Shown piece after piece: positions 23,344 to 31,792 of a DNA stretch of 40,358 nt; position 1 is the first letter of the stretch; each line of letters begins with the position of its first letter. Source of the stretch: Acidimicrobiaceae bacterium (lineage in GTDB: Bacteria; Actinomycetota; Acidimicrobiia; Acidimicrobiales; RAAP-2); assembly GCA_003136495.1 (NCBI GenBank), contig PLER01000092.1, positions 26,059 through 66,416 of the forward strand, in the 5' to 3' direction. The position numbers and the translations under genes are program-made. A model generated the notes under the pieces. That model had not been told where the DNA came from. It did not search any database and saw nothing but the letters and a program-made list of their open reading frames with translations.

Positions 23344-25469
23344 GCATCCTCGAGTACCGAAGCCGGTTCATCGACGGGCTGGGCTTTGGCCTTGACCGAT
23401 TCCAGCTCGACGCCATCGAGGCCGTCGACCAACGCGTGAACGTGCTCGTGAGTGCGCCGACGGGCTCGGGGAAGACCCTGGTCGCCAACTACGCCATCGG
23501 CCGCGAGCTCGAGCGCGAACAGCGCACGTTCTACACCACGCCCTTGAAGGCGCTGTCGAATCAGAAGTACCACGAGCTGAGCGAACTCTTCGGTTCCTCG
23601 CGCGTGGGTCTGTTGACGGGTGATACGTCGATAAATCGAACAGCGCCGATAGTGGTCATGACGACCGAGGTCCTGCGCAACATGCTCTTGACCGAGTCCG
23701 ATCAGCTCACGACGTTGGGCCTGGTAATTCTCGACGAGGTGCACTACCTGCAAGATCCTTTTCGCGGTGGGGTCTGGGAGGAGGTCTTGATCCTGACGCC
23801 GTCGGCGGTGCGCTTCGTCGCGTTGTCCGCGACCATCGGCAACGCCAGTTTCCTCGGTGATTGGTTCACCCAGGTGCGTGGACCCACGGTGATCGTGGTC
23901 GAGAGCGAACGACCTATTCAGCTCCACAACCACGTCGCGGTGGTCAAACGGGGACAGCCGGCGGCCGAGATACACGACCTCCTCGACGGAAATCGGCTCT
24001 CCGAAGACGCGCGCAAGATCGACAACGTCATGAAGTCCTCCCAGCGATTTCGACCCGGCGTCAAATGGCAGGGGCCCAAGTCGAGCGCCCCGCCTCCGCC
24101 CTATCGCGCGCCGCGACGTTCGGAGCTGATGCAGGCCCTCGAGCTCGAGGACCTCTTACCGGTTATTGTCTTCATCTTCTCGCGCGCCGCCTGCGACGAC
24201 GCCGTCCACCAACTCCGTCGCGACGGGCTGCTCTTCACCAAACCCGAGGACCGACGCGAGATCGAACGCATCGCCGAGGAGCGCCTCGTCGACTTCTCCG
24301 CCGAGGACCTCGTCGCGCTGGAGTACGCGGACTTCATCGACGCACTTCGCCGCGGAATCACGATGCACCACGCCGGGATGGTGCCGGCGTTTCGAGAGAT
24401 CGTCGAGACGTGTTTCGAGCGCAACCTACTGGCCGTCGTGTTCGCCACCGAGACCTTGGCACTCGGCGTCAACATGCCGGCGCGTTCGGTGGCGCTGGAG
24501 CGCTTCACAAAGTACTCAGACGCGGGCCGGCAGTTCTTGACCAGCGCCGAGTACGCCCAGATGACCGGTCGTGCGGGACGTCGGGGGCTCGACGACGAGG
24601 GCCACGCCATCGCCTGTTTTTCGAGTGACCTCTCCTTACAGGACGTCGGTCGCGTCGCCCTCGCCCCTCCGGCCGACCTCCACTCGTCATTCCGTCCCAC
24701 CTACAACTTCACGGCGAATCTCGTCAATCATTTCGACTACGACACCGCCCTCGACGTCGTGCAGCGCTCCTTCGCCCAGTTCGAGAACGATCGCCGACCC
24801 GCCGGACGCCGACGACCGTTGACCGATCAGATGGTCGCGCGACACCACGTCTTAGAAGAGCTCGGATACGCCGAAGGATGGACGCTCACCCCGCAAGGTC
24901 AGTTACTACGATCGATCTATCACGAGTGCGACCTGCTCATCGCCGAGAGCATCAGCGCGGGCGTCTTCGAGGGCCTCGAGGCCTCCGAACTCGCCGGTCT
25001 GTTGTCGTGTTTCGTGTACGAATCTCGGCGCTCCACCCGGGCGGTCAACGCGGCGCGCCAGGTCTCGACGAAGAAGAAACGCGTGCACCACGACCGTCTC
25101 GGCCAGGACCGTCGCGCGAGCATCAGCGAGCGTCTGCGCGAGATCGCGGTGATTGACGCGACCATCCGCGAGGTGGAAGACCGCTACAAGGTGCCGCACT
25201 TCAAAGAACCCGACGGTCACTTCGCGACCGTCATCGCGGCCTGGGCCCGGGGGGTCACCCTCGGCACGGTGCTCGATCTCGCCGACGTCGAGATCGGCCA
25301 GACCTCCCCGGGGGATTTCGTGCGAAACGCCAAGCAGGTGGCCGATCTCTGTGAACAGTTGGCTCGCCTGACCCACCTGGAAGAGGTCGCGGACGTGGCG
25401 AACTCCGCCCGTGACGCGGTACTGCGCAGCGTCGTGGCGGGTGCGTCCAGCGTCCACCCGCGCGGCTAA
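23340..25469 (+). CDS. helY: HelY-like DEVH-box RNA/DNA helicase
   Basis: This superfamily 2 helicase is of the Ski2/Mtr4-like group called HelY in actinobacteria. The 709-residue protein has Walker A APTGSGKT near residue 39, the DEVH box LDEVHYLQD, motif III SATIGN, and in the second RecA domain the motif VI pattern QMTGRAGRRGLDD. An Arg-rich C-terminal helical region follows. It is shorter than mycobacterial HelY of about 906 residues, mainly in the C-terminal part. It probably unwinds structured RNA in RNA turnover, by analogy with the family. The GTG start overlaps tatC by 4 bp. The order pafA-tatA-tatC-helY is as in mycobacteria. Confidence 0.92.
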   Translation: MSILEYRSRFIDGLGFGLDRFQLDAIEAVDQRVNVLVSAPTGSGKTLVANYAIGRELEREQRTFYTTPLKALSNQKYHELSELFGSSRVGLLTGDTSINRTAPIVVMTTEVLRNMLLTESDQLTTLGLVILDEVHYLQDPFRGGVWEEVLILTPSAVRFVALSATIGNASFLGDWFTQVRGPTVIVVESERPIQLHNHVAVVKRGQPAAEIHDLLDGNRLSEDARKIDNVMKSSQRFRPGVKWQGPKSSAPPPPYRAPRRSELMQALELEDLLPVIVFIFSRAACDDAVHQLRRDGLLFTKPEDRREIERIAEERLVDFSAEDLVALEYADFIDALRRGITMHHAGMVPAFREIVETCFERNLLAVVFATETLALGVNMPARSVALERFTKYSDAGRQFLTSAEYAQMTGRAGRRGLDDEGHAIACFSSDLSLQDVGRVALAPPADLHSSFRPTYNFTANLVNHFDYDTALDVVQRSFAQFENDRRPAGRRRPLTDQMVARHHVLEELGYAEGWTLTPQGQLLRSIYHECDLLIAESISAGVFEGLEASELAGLLSCFVYESRRSTRAVNAARQVSTKKKRVHHDRLGQDRRASISERLREIAVIDATIREVEDRYKVPHFKEPDGHFATVIAAWARGVTLGTVLDLADVEIGQTSPGDFVRNAKQVADLCEQLARLTHLEEVADVANSARDAVLRSVVAGASSVHPRG

Positions 25470-25493
25470 ATTCGCCCCTAACCTCGTAACTTC

Positions 25494-27095
25494 ATGCACC
25501 CCTACGTTGCCGAAGAGTTCTCCGACGCCGAAATCGCGGTCCTTCGTCGGTACTTCACCAACCTCGAGGGGCCGGTTTTCGCCCTGGTCAACCTGCCCGA
25601 AGTGGTTAAGGGCGCTCTGTTCGCTCGTTATTCGCGCTCCTCGAAGAGCCTGCGCCGACTCTTCTTGGACGAATTCGTCGGTGACCTCGAACTCGACGGC
25701 GACGCCGGCATCGACGCGACCGTCGGTCTCGAGCGCGCGGACGACCTCTACCAGAAGATCTTCTTCGAGTACGGCGACGACTCCGTGGCACAACTCGGAG
25801 GGGTGCATCTGGCCTGCGAGCAAGCGAGCAACCTCTTGACCAAGGTGCTCGAGCGGGGGCGCCTGATGAGCTACCTCGAGCAGTCGACCCGCTACCTCGG
25901 CTACGACCGACGCTTGGGCAACGGTCTCTACCGCTTCTACCGGGACAACGAGTTACTCGAATCACGCTTCGGCGCGCGCTACATCGGCGAGATGGACCGG
26001 ATGTTCGATACCTATCGCGAGTTGTTACCGGTCCTCACCGACTGGCTGGCTCAGAAGTACCCTAAGACCCCCGAAGACACCGACTTCGTCTACCGTCAAG
26101 CGATTCGCGCGAAGGCCCTCGACGGGTTGCGCGGGCTGTTGCCCGCGAGCGCCCTCTCCAATCTCGGGATCTACGCCTCGGGACAGGCGTACGAGGCGTT
26201 GCTCTTGCGCATGCGCGCACACCCGTTGCCCGAGGTTCGCGAGTACGCCCAGATGATGCTCGACGAACTCGTCAAGGTGATCCCCTCCTTTCTGAAGCGC
26301 CTGGACGTCCCGGAGCGAGGGCTGGCGTGGACGCAGTACTTGGCCGACACCCGCAGCGCTACCAAGACGCTCCTCGGCGACCTCGAAGGGGACGACGACG
26401 CGGCGGGGGAGTACGTGCGCCTCGTGGCCTTTGACCCGGCGGGGGAGGAGCGGGTTCTCGAAGCGATCGTCTTCGCCAACTCTTCGATTTCGCACGAGCG
26501 CGCACGCAGCCTCGTGGCCGCGATGAGTTTCGACGAGCGTCGCATGGTGATGGCGACTTACGTCGGCGAGCGCCACAACCGTCGACACCGACCGGGCCGC
26601 GCCTTCGAACGCACCGACTACCGCTTCGAGGTCGTGAGCGATTACGGCGCCTTCCGGGACCTTCAGCGCCATCGCCTCCTCACCATCGAGTGGCAGTCCC
26701 TCACCACGGACCTCGGCTTCGACGTGCCCGAGGTCGTCGAAGAGGCCCGCCTCGCCGATCGATACCGTGAATCGCTCTCGCGCTCGGCCGAACTGTTCGA
26801 GGACGTTCGGCACGTGTTTCCCAACCAGGCCCAGTACTGCGTCGCCCTGGCCTTTCGCATCCGGTACGTCATGCAGATGAACGCCCGCGAGGCGATGCAT
26901 CTCATCGAGCTTCGTTCGGGCCCCCAGGGGCATCCCAGTTATCGGCGCATCGCGCACGAGATGGCTCGGCTGATCCGTGAAGAGGCCGGTCATCAGGCGA
27001 TTAGTGACGCCATGCGCTACGTTGATTTCTCTGATACTGACCTCGAGCGGCTCGACGCGGAGCGAGCGGCGGAGCGAAATCGTCTGAATCGTTAG
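25494..27095 (+). CDS. Two-domain ThyX-like flavoprotein
   Basis: This 533-residue protein is built from two ThyX (flavin-dependent thymidylate synthase) domains. The ThyX signature is RHRxxSxNExSxRY. Domain one has RGRLMSYLEQSTRY (residues 121-134), which keeps both outer Arg, Ser, Glu and the final RY but changes His to Gly and Asn to Leu. Domain two has RHRLLTIEWQS (from 392), which keeps RHR but loses the later part. A longer double-domain form of the family is known in bacteria, but its reaction is not established to my knowledge. It may therefore be a divergent methylase or non-canonical. The ATG at 25494 is preceded by TAACCT nine bases upstream. It stands alone between helY and the acidic protein. 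Confidence 0.8.
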   Translation: MHPYVAEEFSDAEIAVLRRYFTNLEGPVFALVNLPEVVKGALFARYSRSSKSLRRLFLDEFVGDLELDGDAGIDATVGLERADDLYQKIFFEYGDDSVAQLGGVHLACEQASNLLTKVLERGRLMSYLEQSTRYLGYDRRLGNGLYRFYRDNELLESRFGARYIGEMDRMFDTYRELLPVLTDWLAQKYPKTPEDTDFVYRQAIRAKALDGLRGLLPASALSNLGIYASGQAYEALLLRMRAHPLPEVREYAQMMLDELVKVIPSFLKRLDVPERGLAWTQYLADTRSATKTLLGDLEGDDDAAGEYVRLVAFDPAGEERVLEAIVFANSSISHERARSLVAAMSFDERRMVMATYVGERHNRRHRPGRAFERTDYRFEVVSDYGAFRDLQRHRLLTIEWQSLTTDLGFDVPEVVEEARLADRYRESLSRSAELFEDVRHVFPNQAQYCVALAFRIRYVMQMNAREAMHLIELRSGPQGHPSYRRIAHEMARLIREEAGHQAISDAMRYVDFSDTDLERLDAERAAERNRLNR

Positions 27096-27155
27096 AGATT
27101 CTGACTTTTATTCACTCTTTAGGTTCAAAAGGCGCACGGTCCTGGAAAAAGGCCG

Positions 27156-27161
27156 TACAAT
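27156..27161 (+). promoter_or_regulatory. -10 hexamer TACAAT before the acidic zinc-finger gene
   Basis: TACAAT lies 30 bp before the ATG at 27186, leaving a leader with the ribosome site GAAGAGG at about 27174-27180. This gene is therefore leadered, unlike many neighbours. An imperfect stem (ACGG..CC / GG-CCGT) overlaps the -10 but lacks a T-run. Confidence 0.45.
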
Positions 27162-27185
27162 GCCTGCGCTACAGAAGAGGATTTT

Positions 27186-27647
27186 ATGGCAAGCGAAGTT
27201 GACAGCGATGAAGTATTTGACGAAGAGGAGCTTGCCGACGGTTTCGACGAAGAGATTGTTAGCGAAGAAGAACTAGAAGATGTCGTCGACGAGTTAGAAG
27301 ATGACGTCGATGACGCCGATGAGATCGACGTCATCGTGGTACCCGATCTCGTCGATGACGACGACGCCGTACCCGCCGTCGTGGTGGTCGCTGAAGACGA
27401 CGACGACGTCGTGGACGACGCGGACGTCGAGTTGGCCTTGGACGAAGTGCTGGCGGAGACCATCCTGCGCACTTCCGTGCCCGAAGACGACGACGAGGCT
27501 CCCCTTGAGGTGGACGCGACCTTAGAAGCCACCGAGGCTATTTTGCCCAAGCAGGACGACGAGTTTCGTTGTAAGTCGTGTCGCCTCTTGAAGAAGACGA
27601 GTCAACTCGCCGATAAGACGAGCATGCTCTGTCGTGACTGCGTCTAG
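27186..27647 (+). CDS. DUF4193-like acidic protein with C-terminal four-Cys zinc finger
   Basis: This 153-residue protein is highly acidic across about residues 5-115, with long Asp/Glu runs broken by Val and Ala. The C-terminal zinc-binding motif is C129-x2-C132 and C149-x2-C152 (FRCKSC ... LCRDC). The C-terminal pattern resembles the actinobacterial DUF4193 family, whose function is unknown. The acidic part here is longer than in typical members of about 100 residues. A DNA-mimic or RNA-polymerase-associated role is conceivable but not shown. A clear ribosome site and a good -10 suggest solid expression. The low-complexity GAC/GAT repeats in the DNA follow from the acidic runs. Confidence 0.75.
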   Translation: MASEVDSDEVFDEEELADGFDEEIVSEEELEDVVDELEDDVDDADEIDVIVVPDLVDDDDAVPAVVVVAEDDDDVVDDADVELALDEVLAETILRTSVPEDDDEAPLEVDATLEATEAILPKQDDEFRCKSCRLLKKTSQLADKTSMLCRDCV

Positions 27648-27662
27648 AAGCCGCTGCGTCAT

Positions 27663-28073
27663 TTGAGCGTTTCGCTCGCTGAGGTCGTTACGCCGGATCT
27701 GGCGCTGCTGTGGAAACACGCCCTGAAGGACGTCCTCGCCAAGCGTGGGGGAGAGGCCCTCATGACGACACTGAGCGGCTCCCTCACCGAGGACGAGTTG
27801 CTGGCGAACGTGGTGGGGTCCGCATCACTATGGACGTTCGTCGAAGACGGCGAACTCAAAGGCTTTTGCCTCTGCCGAGCCCGCGTCGTCGAGGGCGTGT
27901 ACGTGGCGCACGCCTATCGGCGCCAGAAGGTGGCCACCACTCTCGTGCGGACGCTGCTCAGTGGTAATGACGCACCCGTCGACGCCTTCGCACTGCCCGG
28001 CGACCGGGCCACGAAGTCCCTCTACGAATCCCTCGGTTGGAAGGCCAGACTTCTTACGATGCGCGGCGCGTAG
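27663..28073 (+). CDS. GNAT-family acetyltransferase-like protein
   Basis: This 136-residue protein has the GNAT acyl-CoA binding region. VEGVYVAHAYRRQKVATTLV (about residues 78-97) matches the V-x-x-x-x-R/Q-x-x-G/A segment, and the end TKSLYESLGWKA matches the last strand and helix of the fold. The substrate is unknown. A TTG start at 27663, 15 bp after the previous stop, is the best available in the ORF track. The first 60 residues are divergent. Its 3' end overlaps the opposing Arg/Pro-rich gene by 20 bp. Confidence 0.65.
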   Translation: MSVSLAEVVTPDLALLWKHALKDVLAKRGGEALMTTLSGSLTEDELLANVVGSASLWTFVEDGELKGFCLCRARVVEGVYVAHAYRRQKVATTLVRTLLSGNDAPVDAFALPGDRATKSLYESLGWKARLLTMRGA

Positions 28074-29415
28074 CGGGACGACGGACGATTCGAGTTGGCG
28101 GCGGGGGCGGGGGAACCCTCATGCCGAGGAGCTTCGCGAGTTCGGGTATGGCGCCCGCGTTGTGCACGGCCACCGCGTGACTCGACTCGTCGGCCGGGAT
28201 CCCCAAGGGCTTGACGTTGCGTCGAATCGAGGTGTCGGCGGCGAGTTCGACGATCTCATTCCACGTCTTTGAATCCTGTTCCGCACTCAGCGACTCTGAG
28301 ACCAGCGCCACGACCCGCACCGCAGCGTCGGCGCTCAATCGCGTCGAGACGTCCGGGGGGCGGGCCACGAGGGCCAGCGCTTCTTTGACGTTCTTAGCGG
28401 TAATGGCGTGTTCGAGCTTCTCGTTCCACTGCGTCCGCAGGTGCTCAACCCGCGCGGTCAGTGCCGTTTGGAGTTCCTTGAGTTGCACGCGCGCTTCCTC
28501 GTCGAGGGTCACGGTCTTCGCGGACGTCACGACGGCACGCAGGTCCCGCAGGCGCAGTTCTCGGCCAGCACCAATCGCCCCGCCCGCTCGGTCCTTCCAG
28601 AGTGCGAGGTTGGTGCGGTTACGCAGTTCCTCAGCGATCCGCTCAATGGTGGTGGCGTCGATGGTGGGGCGACCCTGGGCCGCGGCGTTCTTGTTCTGAA
28701 GTTCGACGGCCGCGCGCACGGCGGGGACGCCCCCTCGAAGGAGTTGCTCCGCGACGGGCAGTTGCTCCGGCGACAACGTCGCGAGCAGCGCGTTTCGGTG
28801 GATCGTAGTCAGTGGCGGCTGTTGGGGACCCTGGGGACGCTCACTCCGAGCGCCGCTCGCGGGTCGCCCCGGGCGATCGCTACGAGGGCCCCGCGATGGT
28901 CGCTCGCCGCGTGCGGCACCGTCGCTGGGTCGTTCGCTGCGGGGTCCACGTGGTGTTCGCTCCGGCCGAGGCGCGCCGTCCGCGGGACGCTCACTACGAG
29001 GTGCGCGCGCCGGACGATCCCCGGTGGTCGCACCGTCTTTGGCGTCTCGACGAGTACTCGGTCGCTTCGAAGCGGGTCGGTCACCGCGGTCGCGGTCGTC
29101 ACCGTCGCGACGAGGTCCACGTCCCTTTGGCGCGTACGTCACCACAACGTCAGGGCCCTTCTTCGGCTCCGCGATGCGCTCGACGCGTTCGTTCTTTGGA
29201 TCCAGTGGGGAGGCGGTCTTAGGAGCCGTCACCGAGAGCACCTCAATGCCCTCCATGTACTGCTCAATGTCCGCCCGATAGACGTTGCCGATCACGGGTC
29301 CGCCCGGGACCAACGAGGCCTGTAACACGCCCTTGGGGAGCTTGGCTCCCGCGGCGCGCCAGGTCGCGAGGTCACCACTCAAACTGGTGATTTCGATCTC
29401 AATGCGACGAGACAT
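28054..29415 (-). CDS. Arg/Pro-rich protein with 19-residue repeats, function unknown
   Basis: I do not recognise a named family. The ORF track starts at 29448, but an ATG at 29415 follows GGAA and a TAGATT hexamer eight bases upstream, and gives 453 residues. Three parts are visible. There is a folded N-terminal domain of about 65 residues (RRIEIEITSLSG...WRAAGAKLPKGV). A long, very basic disordered middle follows, rich in Arg, Pro, Ser, Asp and Gly, with 19-residue repeats. The C-terminal part is helical, with possible coiled coil, and ends in a second basic tail (RIVRRPATRRAS). The composition suggests RNA or ribosome binding, which is inference. It is divergent from htrA across 86 bp and convergent with the GNAT gene (20 bp overlap). 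Confidence 0.75.
   Translation of the reverse strand: MSRRIEIEITSLSGDLATWRAAGAKLPKGVLQASLVPGGPVIGNVYRADIEQYMEGIEVLSVTAPKTASPLDPKNERVERIAEPKKGPDVVVTYAPKGRGPRRDGDDRDRGDRPASKRPSTRRDAKDGATTGDRPARAPRSERPADGAPRPERTPRGPRSERPSDGAARGERPSRGPRSDRPGRPASGARSERPQGPQQPPLTTIHRNALLATLSPEQLPVAEQLLRGGVPAVRAAVELQNKNAAAQGRPTIDATTIERIAEELRNRTNLALWKDRAGGAIGAGRELRLRDLRAVVTSAKTVTLDEEARVQLKELQTALTARVEHLRTQWNEKLEHAITAKNVKEALALVARPPDVSTRLSADAAVRVVALVSESLSAEQDSKTWNEIVELAADTSIRRNVKPLGIPADESSHAVAVHNAGAIPELAKLLGMRVPPPPPPTRIVRRPATRRAS
28870..29001 (-). repeat. Tandem 57-bp coding repeat (19-residue unit)
   Basis: In the Arg/Pro-rich protein, PRSERPADGAPRPERTPRG is followed directly by PRSERPSDGAARGERPSRG and a partial third unit starting PRSDRP. 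The period is 19 residues. Copy number probably changes by slippage among relatives. Confidence 0.7.
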
Positions 29416-29489
29416 AGGGTTCCAATCTACTCGCTCTATGAAACGCAAACATTTCGAGTGGATTTAGTTCATTTTTACTTTCCTATGCG

Positions 29490-29501
29490 TAGCATGGCTC
29501 C
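29490..29501 (+). promoter_or_regulatory. Leaderless -10 element before htrA
   Basis: TAGCAT (29490-29495) is followed by six bases and the GTG at 29502. The region upstream (29416-29489) is AT-richer than its surroundings and must also serve the divergent Arg/Pro-rich gene. Confidence 0.5.
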
Positions 29502-30836
29502 GTGAGTGACACGCCCGACAACACTGGGGACGAGCACGACTCGAACACCACTCCCGACGCACCGTTCACGCCCGAGGCCACGTCCGAACACGTCAGCGAA
29601 AACGACTCACCGAGTGAGGCGATTCATGGTGCGACGACCTATCACGGCGAGCTGGCGAGCGAGCCCGTTGTGGCGGCCAGTGCGCCGATCGTGGACGAGG
29701 CACCACTCGCGTCGCAGTCACGACAGAGCAAGGGTCTCTGGTCGACGCGACTTTCTCTTTTGCTCGTAGCGGCCCTGGTGGGGGGACTCGCCGGACACTT
29801 CGCCGCGCCGAGTTCTTCGAACGACGGGGGACTCACCATCAAGGTGTCGGGCACCGCACCCGGGGCCGCGATTCTGCCCAACGGCGTGAGCATCCCCAAA
29901 CTCGTTCAACGTGTGCTGCCCTCGATTGTCAGTATCGATGTCAAGGGGAGTGGCGAAGAGGATCAGGGCACCGGCATGATCATCTCGAAGCGCGGCCTCG
30001 TCGTCACGAACAATCACGTCATCGCCGCGGCGGTCAACGGGGGCACGATCACCGTTACCCGCAGTGGCTCAACGAAGAGCGAGCCAGCGACGTTGATCGG
30101 CACGAACCCCGTTGACGACGTCGCACTCATTCGCATCAACAACGCGTCGAACCTGCCAACGGTGACCTTTGGAAACTCCAATGCTCTCGAGACCGGAGAC
30201 GCCGTCGTCGCCATCGGCAACGCCCTCGGCCTCGCGGCGGGTACCCCCACCGTGACCCAAGGCATCGTCTCGGCACTGGGTCGAACGGTCACCGCCGGTA
30301 CCTCATCGTCATCCGAGACGTTGGAGAACATGATTCAAACCGACGCGGCGATCAATCCCGGCAACTCCGGTGGCCCACTGCTCGACTCCAGCGGCGACGT
30401 CATTGGGATGAACACCGCGGTCGCGGGGACCTTGTCCGATGGTGAGAACTCACAGAACATCGGCTTCGCCATTCCGGTGGCGACCATCGAATCACTCCTC
30501 AAGTCGCTTGCGGCGGGGGAGAGCGTGGTCAACCACGGCGCCTTCATCGGGGTAGAGATCGAGTCGAACACGCCGTCACTCCAGGCGCAGTACGGCTTCT
30601 CGGTCTCCACGGGCGCGGTCGTTATCAGCGTCATTTCCGGTACGGGCGCCGCCGCCGCTGGCGTGAAACAAGGCGACATCATCGTGGGTATCAACTCGAC
30701 GACGATTCAGAGCGCCCAGGACGTCACCCAGGTCATCTCCGCCCTCAAGCCGGGCGATGAGATCGTCCTACACGTGGTGCGAGGAACGAAGCACGTGGTG
30801 CTTCACGTGACCCTAGGGCACGAACCGGCTACTTAA
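29502..30836 (+). CDS. Membrane-anchored HtrA/DegP-type serine protease with PDZ domain
   Basis: This 444-residue envelope quality-control protease has four regions. About 75 disordered acidic residues come first, then one membrane helix (about 78-100). A trypsin-like domain follows with triad H172 (NNHVIAA), D206 (DDVALIRI) and S289 (NPGNSGGPLL). The C-terminus is a PDZ domain (about 345-440, with GVKQGDIIVGIN). The anchor would place the protease outside the membrane, as for mycobacterial PepD/HtrA-type proteins. GTG is chosen from the -10 element six bases upstream. It overlaps the end of the convergent SDR gene by 24 bp, so the two transcripts must share complementary ends. Confidence 0.93.
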   Translation: MSDTPDNTGDEHDSNTTPDAPFTPEATSEHVSENDSPSEAIHGATTYHGELASEPVVAASAPIVDEAPLASQSRQSKGLWSTRLSLLLVAALVGGLAGHFAAPSSSNDGGLTIKVSGTAPGAAILPNGVSIPKLVQRVLPSIVSIDVKGSGEEDQGTGMIISKRGLVVTNNHVIAAAVNGGTITVTRSGSTKSEPATLIGTNPVDDVALIRINNASNLPTVTFGNSNALETGDAVVAIGNALGLAAGTPTVTQGIVSALGRTVTAGTSSSSETLENMIQTDAAINPGNSGGPLLDSSGDVIGMNTAVAGTLSDGENSQNIGFAIPVATIESLLKSLAAGESVVNHGAFIGVEIESNTPSLQAQYGFSVSTGAVVISVISGTGAAAAGVKQGDIIVGINSTTIQSAQDVTQVISALKPGDEIVLHVVRGTKHVVLHVTLGHEPAT

Positions 30837-31601
30837 TCCGACGGTCGCGATGCCGCCATCGACCGGCAGAATCGTTCCGGTGATGTAGCTCGCCGCCGGC
30901 GACGCGAGGAAGATAGCCGCGCCCGCCATGTCCGACGGTTGGCCAATGCGCTTCATGGGCGCCGACTCGGCAATGGAGTCGCCAAACGCCTCGAGAGTGG
31001 AGTGCATCATCTTGGACTCGAAGGGTCCGGGGGCGATCGCGTTCACCGTGACCAACGGGGCCAGGTACTTAGCCAAATGGCGGGTGAGTTGGTGCACCGC
31101 AGCCTTAGAGGCCGAATAGGCGTAGGTCTCCATGGTGGGAACGTGAAGGCCGTCGATGGAGCCGATGTTGATCACGCGCGACGGGTCCTCATTCGTGGCG
31201 GCGGCTTCGAGCAGTGGGCGGAGAAACTTAGTGAGGTGAAAGACGCCTTTCACGTTGAGGGCCAGGACACGCTCGAACGCGGCCTCGTCGTAGTCGGCCA
31301 TGGGCGCACCCCAGGTCGCTCCCGCGTTGTTCACCAGCACGTCGAGATGTGATTCGCGAGACGCGAGCTCCTCAGCCAGCCGCTTGCACTCGGCTTCGGA
31401 CGAGAGGTCGGCGGGGAGGGACGTACAGGGTCCAATCGCCGAAAGTTCCTTGGCCAGTGCGTCGCCGACCGCCGCCTTACGAGAGGAGATATAGACGATC
31501 GCGCCGGCTTCTACGAATCCCCGTGCGATCATCTCGCCGATGCCACGGGTGCCCCCGGTGACGAGTACGACCTTGCCCGAAACGTCAAAGAGTGAGTTCA
31601 T
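30813..31601 (-). CDS. Short-chain dehydrogenase/reductase
   Basis: This 262-residue classical SDR is an NAD(P)-dependent oxidoreductase. The cofactor motif is TGGTRGIG (about residues 15-22). NNAG is near residue 90, and the active-site Tyr and Lys are in YSASKAAV, with Ser upstream in NIGSIDG. The Arg and Ser after the first beta-strands (SSRKA) favour NADPH. Substrate is unknown. Relatives include RhlG-like and 3-oxoacyl reductases. ATG at 31601 follows TACAAT by seven bases, suggesting a leaderless message. The 3' end overlaps htrA by 24 bp in convergent orientation. Confidence 0.9.
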   Translation of the reverse strand: MNSLFDVSGKVVLVTGGTRGIGEMIARGFVEAGAIVYISSRKAAVGDALAKELSAIGPCTSLPADLSSEAECKRLAEELASRESHLDVLVNNAGATWGAPMADYDEAAFERVLALNVKGVFHLTKFLRPLLEAAATNEDPSRVINIGSIDGLHVPTMETYAYSASKAAVHQLTRHLAKYLAPLVTVNAIAPGPFESKMMHSTLEAFGDSIAESAPMKRIGQPSDMAGAAIFLASPAASYITGTILPVDGGIATVGLSSRFVP

Positions 31602-31614
31602 GGGCCGAATTGTA
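31602..31614 (-). promoter_or_regulatory. Leaderless -10 element before the SDR
   Basis: On the minus strand TACAAT (31609-31614) lies seven bases before the ATG at 31601. It starts two bases after the stop of the small ORF upstream. Confidence 0.5.
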
Positions 31615-31616
31615 GG

Positions 31617-31790
31617 TCAGGCGATAGCCGTCACCAGAAACGCGGTGCGGGGACGCTCCAGATCAGGTCGTCGCTCATGAGCAATGACGAGTGCCTCGTC
31701 GACGTCGTGAGCAACCACAAACTCCTGAATCATTCCGCGAGAGAAGTCACCCCAAATGACGCGAAACTCGTGGAGCCCGGCAGGGCCCAC
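31617..31790 (-). CDS. Possible small protein of 57 residues, missed by the ORF track
   Basis: This fills the gap between the secreted-protein gene and the SDR. A GTG at 31790, two bases after the upstream stop TAG, opens a frame of 57 codons to TGA at 31617. The product looks protein-like rather than random, with alternating hydrophobic and charged residues (EFRVIWGDFSRGMIQEFVVA, then a DEALVIAHERRPDL helix). No family is recognised. There is no clear ribosome site, so translation would rely on coupling. It could be a chance ORF. Confidence 0.4.
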   Translation of the reverse strand: MGPAGLHEFRVIWGDFSRGMIQEFVVAHDVDEALVIAHERRPDLERPRTAFLVTAIA

Positions 31791-31792
31791 GC

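Noticed and set aside
27300-27430. Simple-sequence DNA repeat (GAC/GAT runs)
   Set aside because: It is explained by the Asp/Glu-rich coding sequence. Codons vary, so it is not a microsatellite.
28408-29325. 305-residue plus-strand ORF over the Arg/Pro-rich gene
   Set aside because: It is complementary to the repeats of the minus-strand protein. The minus frame has a start signal and structured ends, while the plus frame has low-complexity composition and no start signal.
29443-29455. ACGCAAACATTTC before htrA resembles the right half of shared element A
   Set aside because: The left arm (GTTTG) and the TTGTAATG block are missing, and htrA has no link to the catabolic genes. Probably chance.
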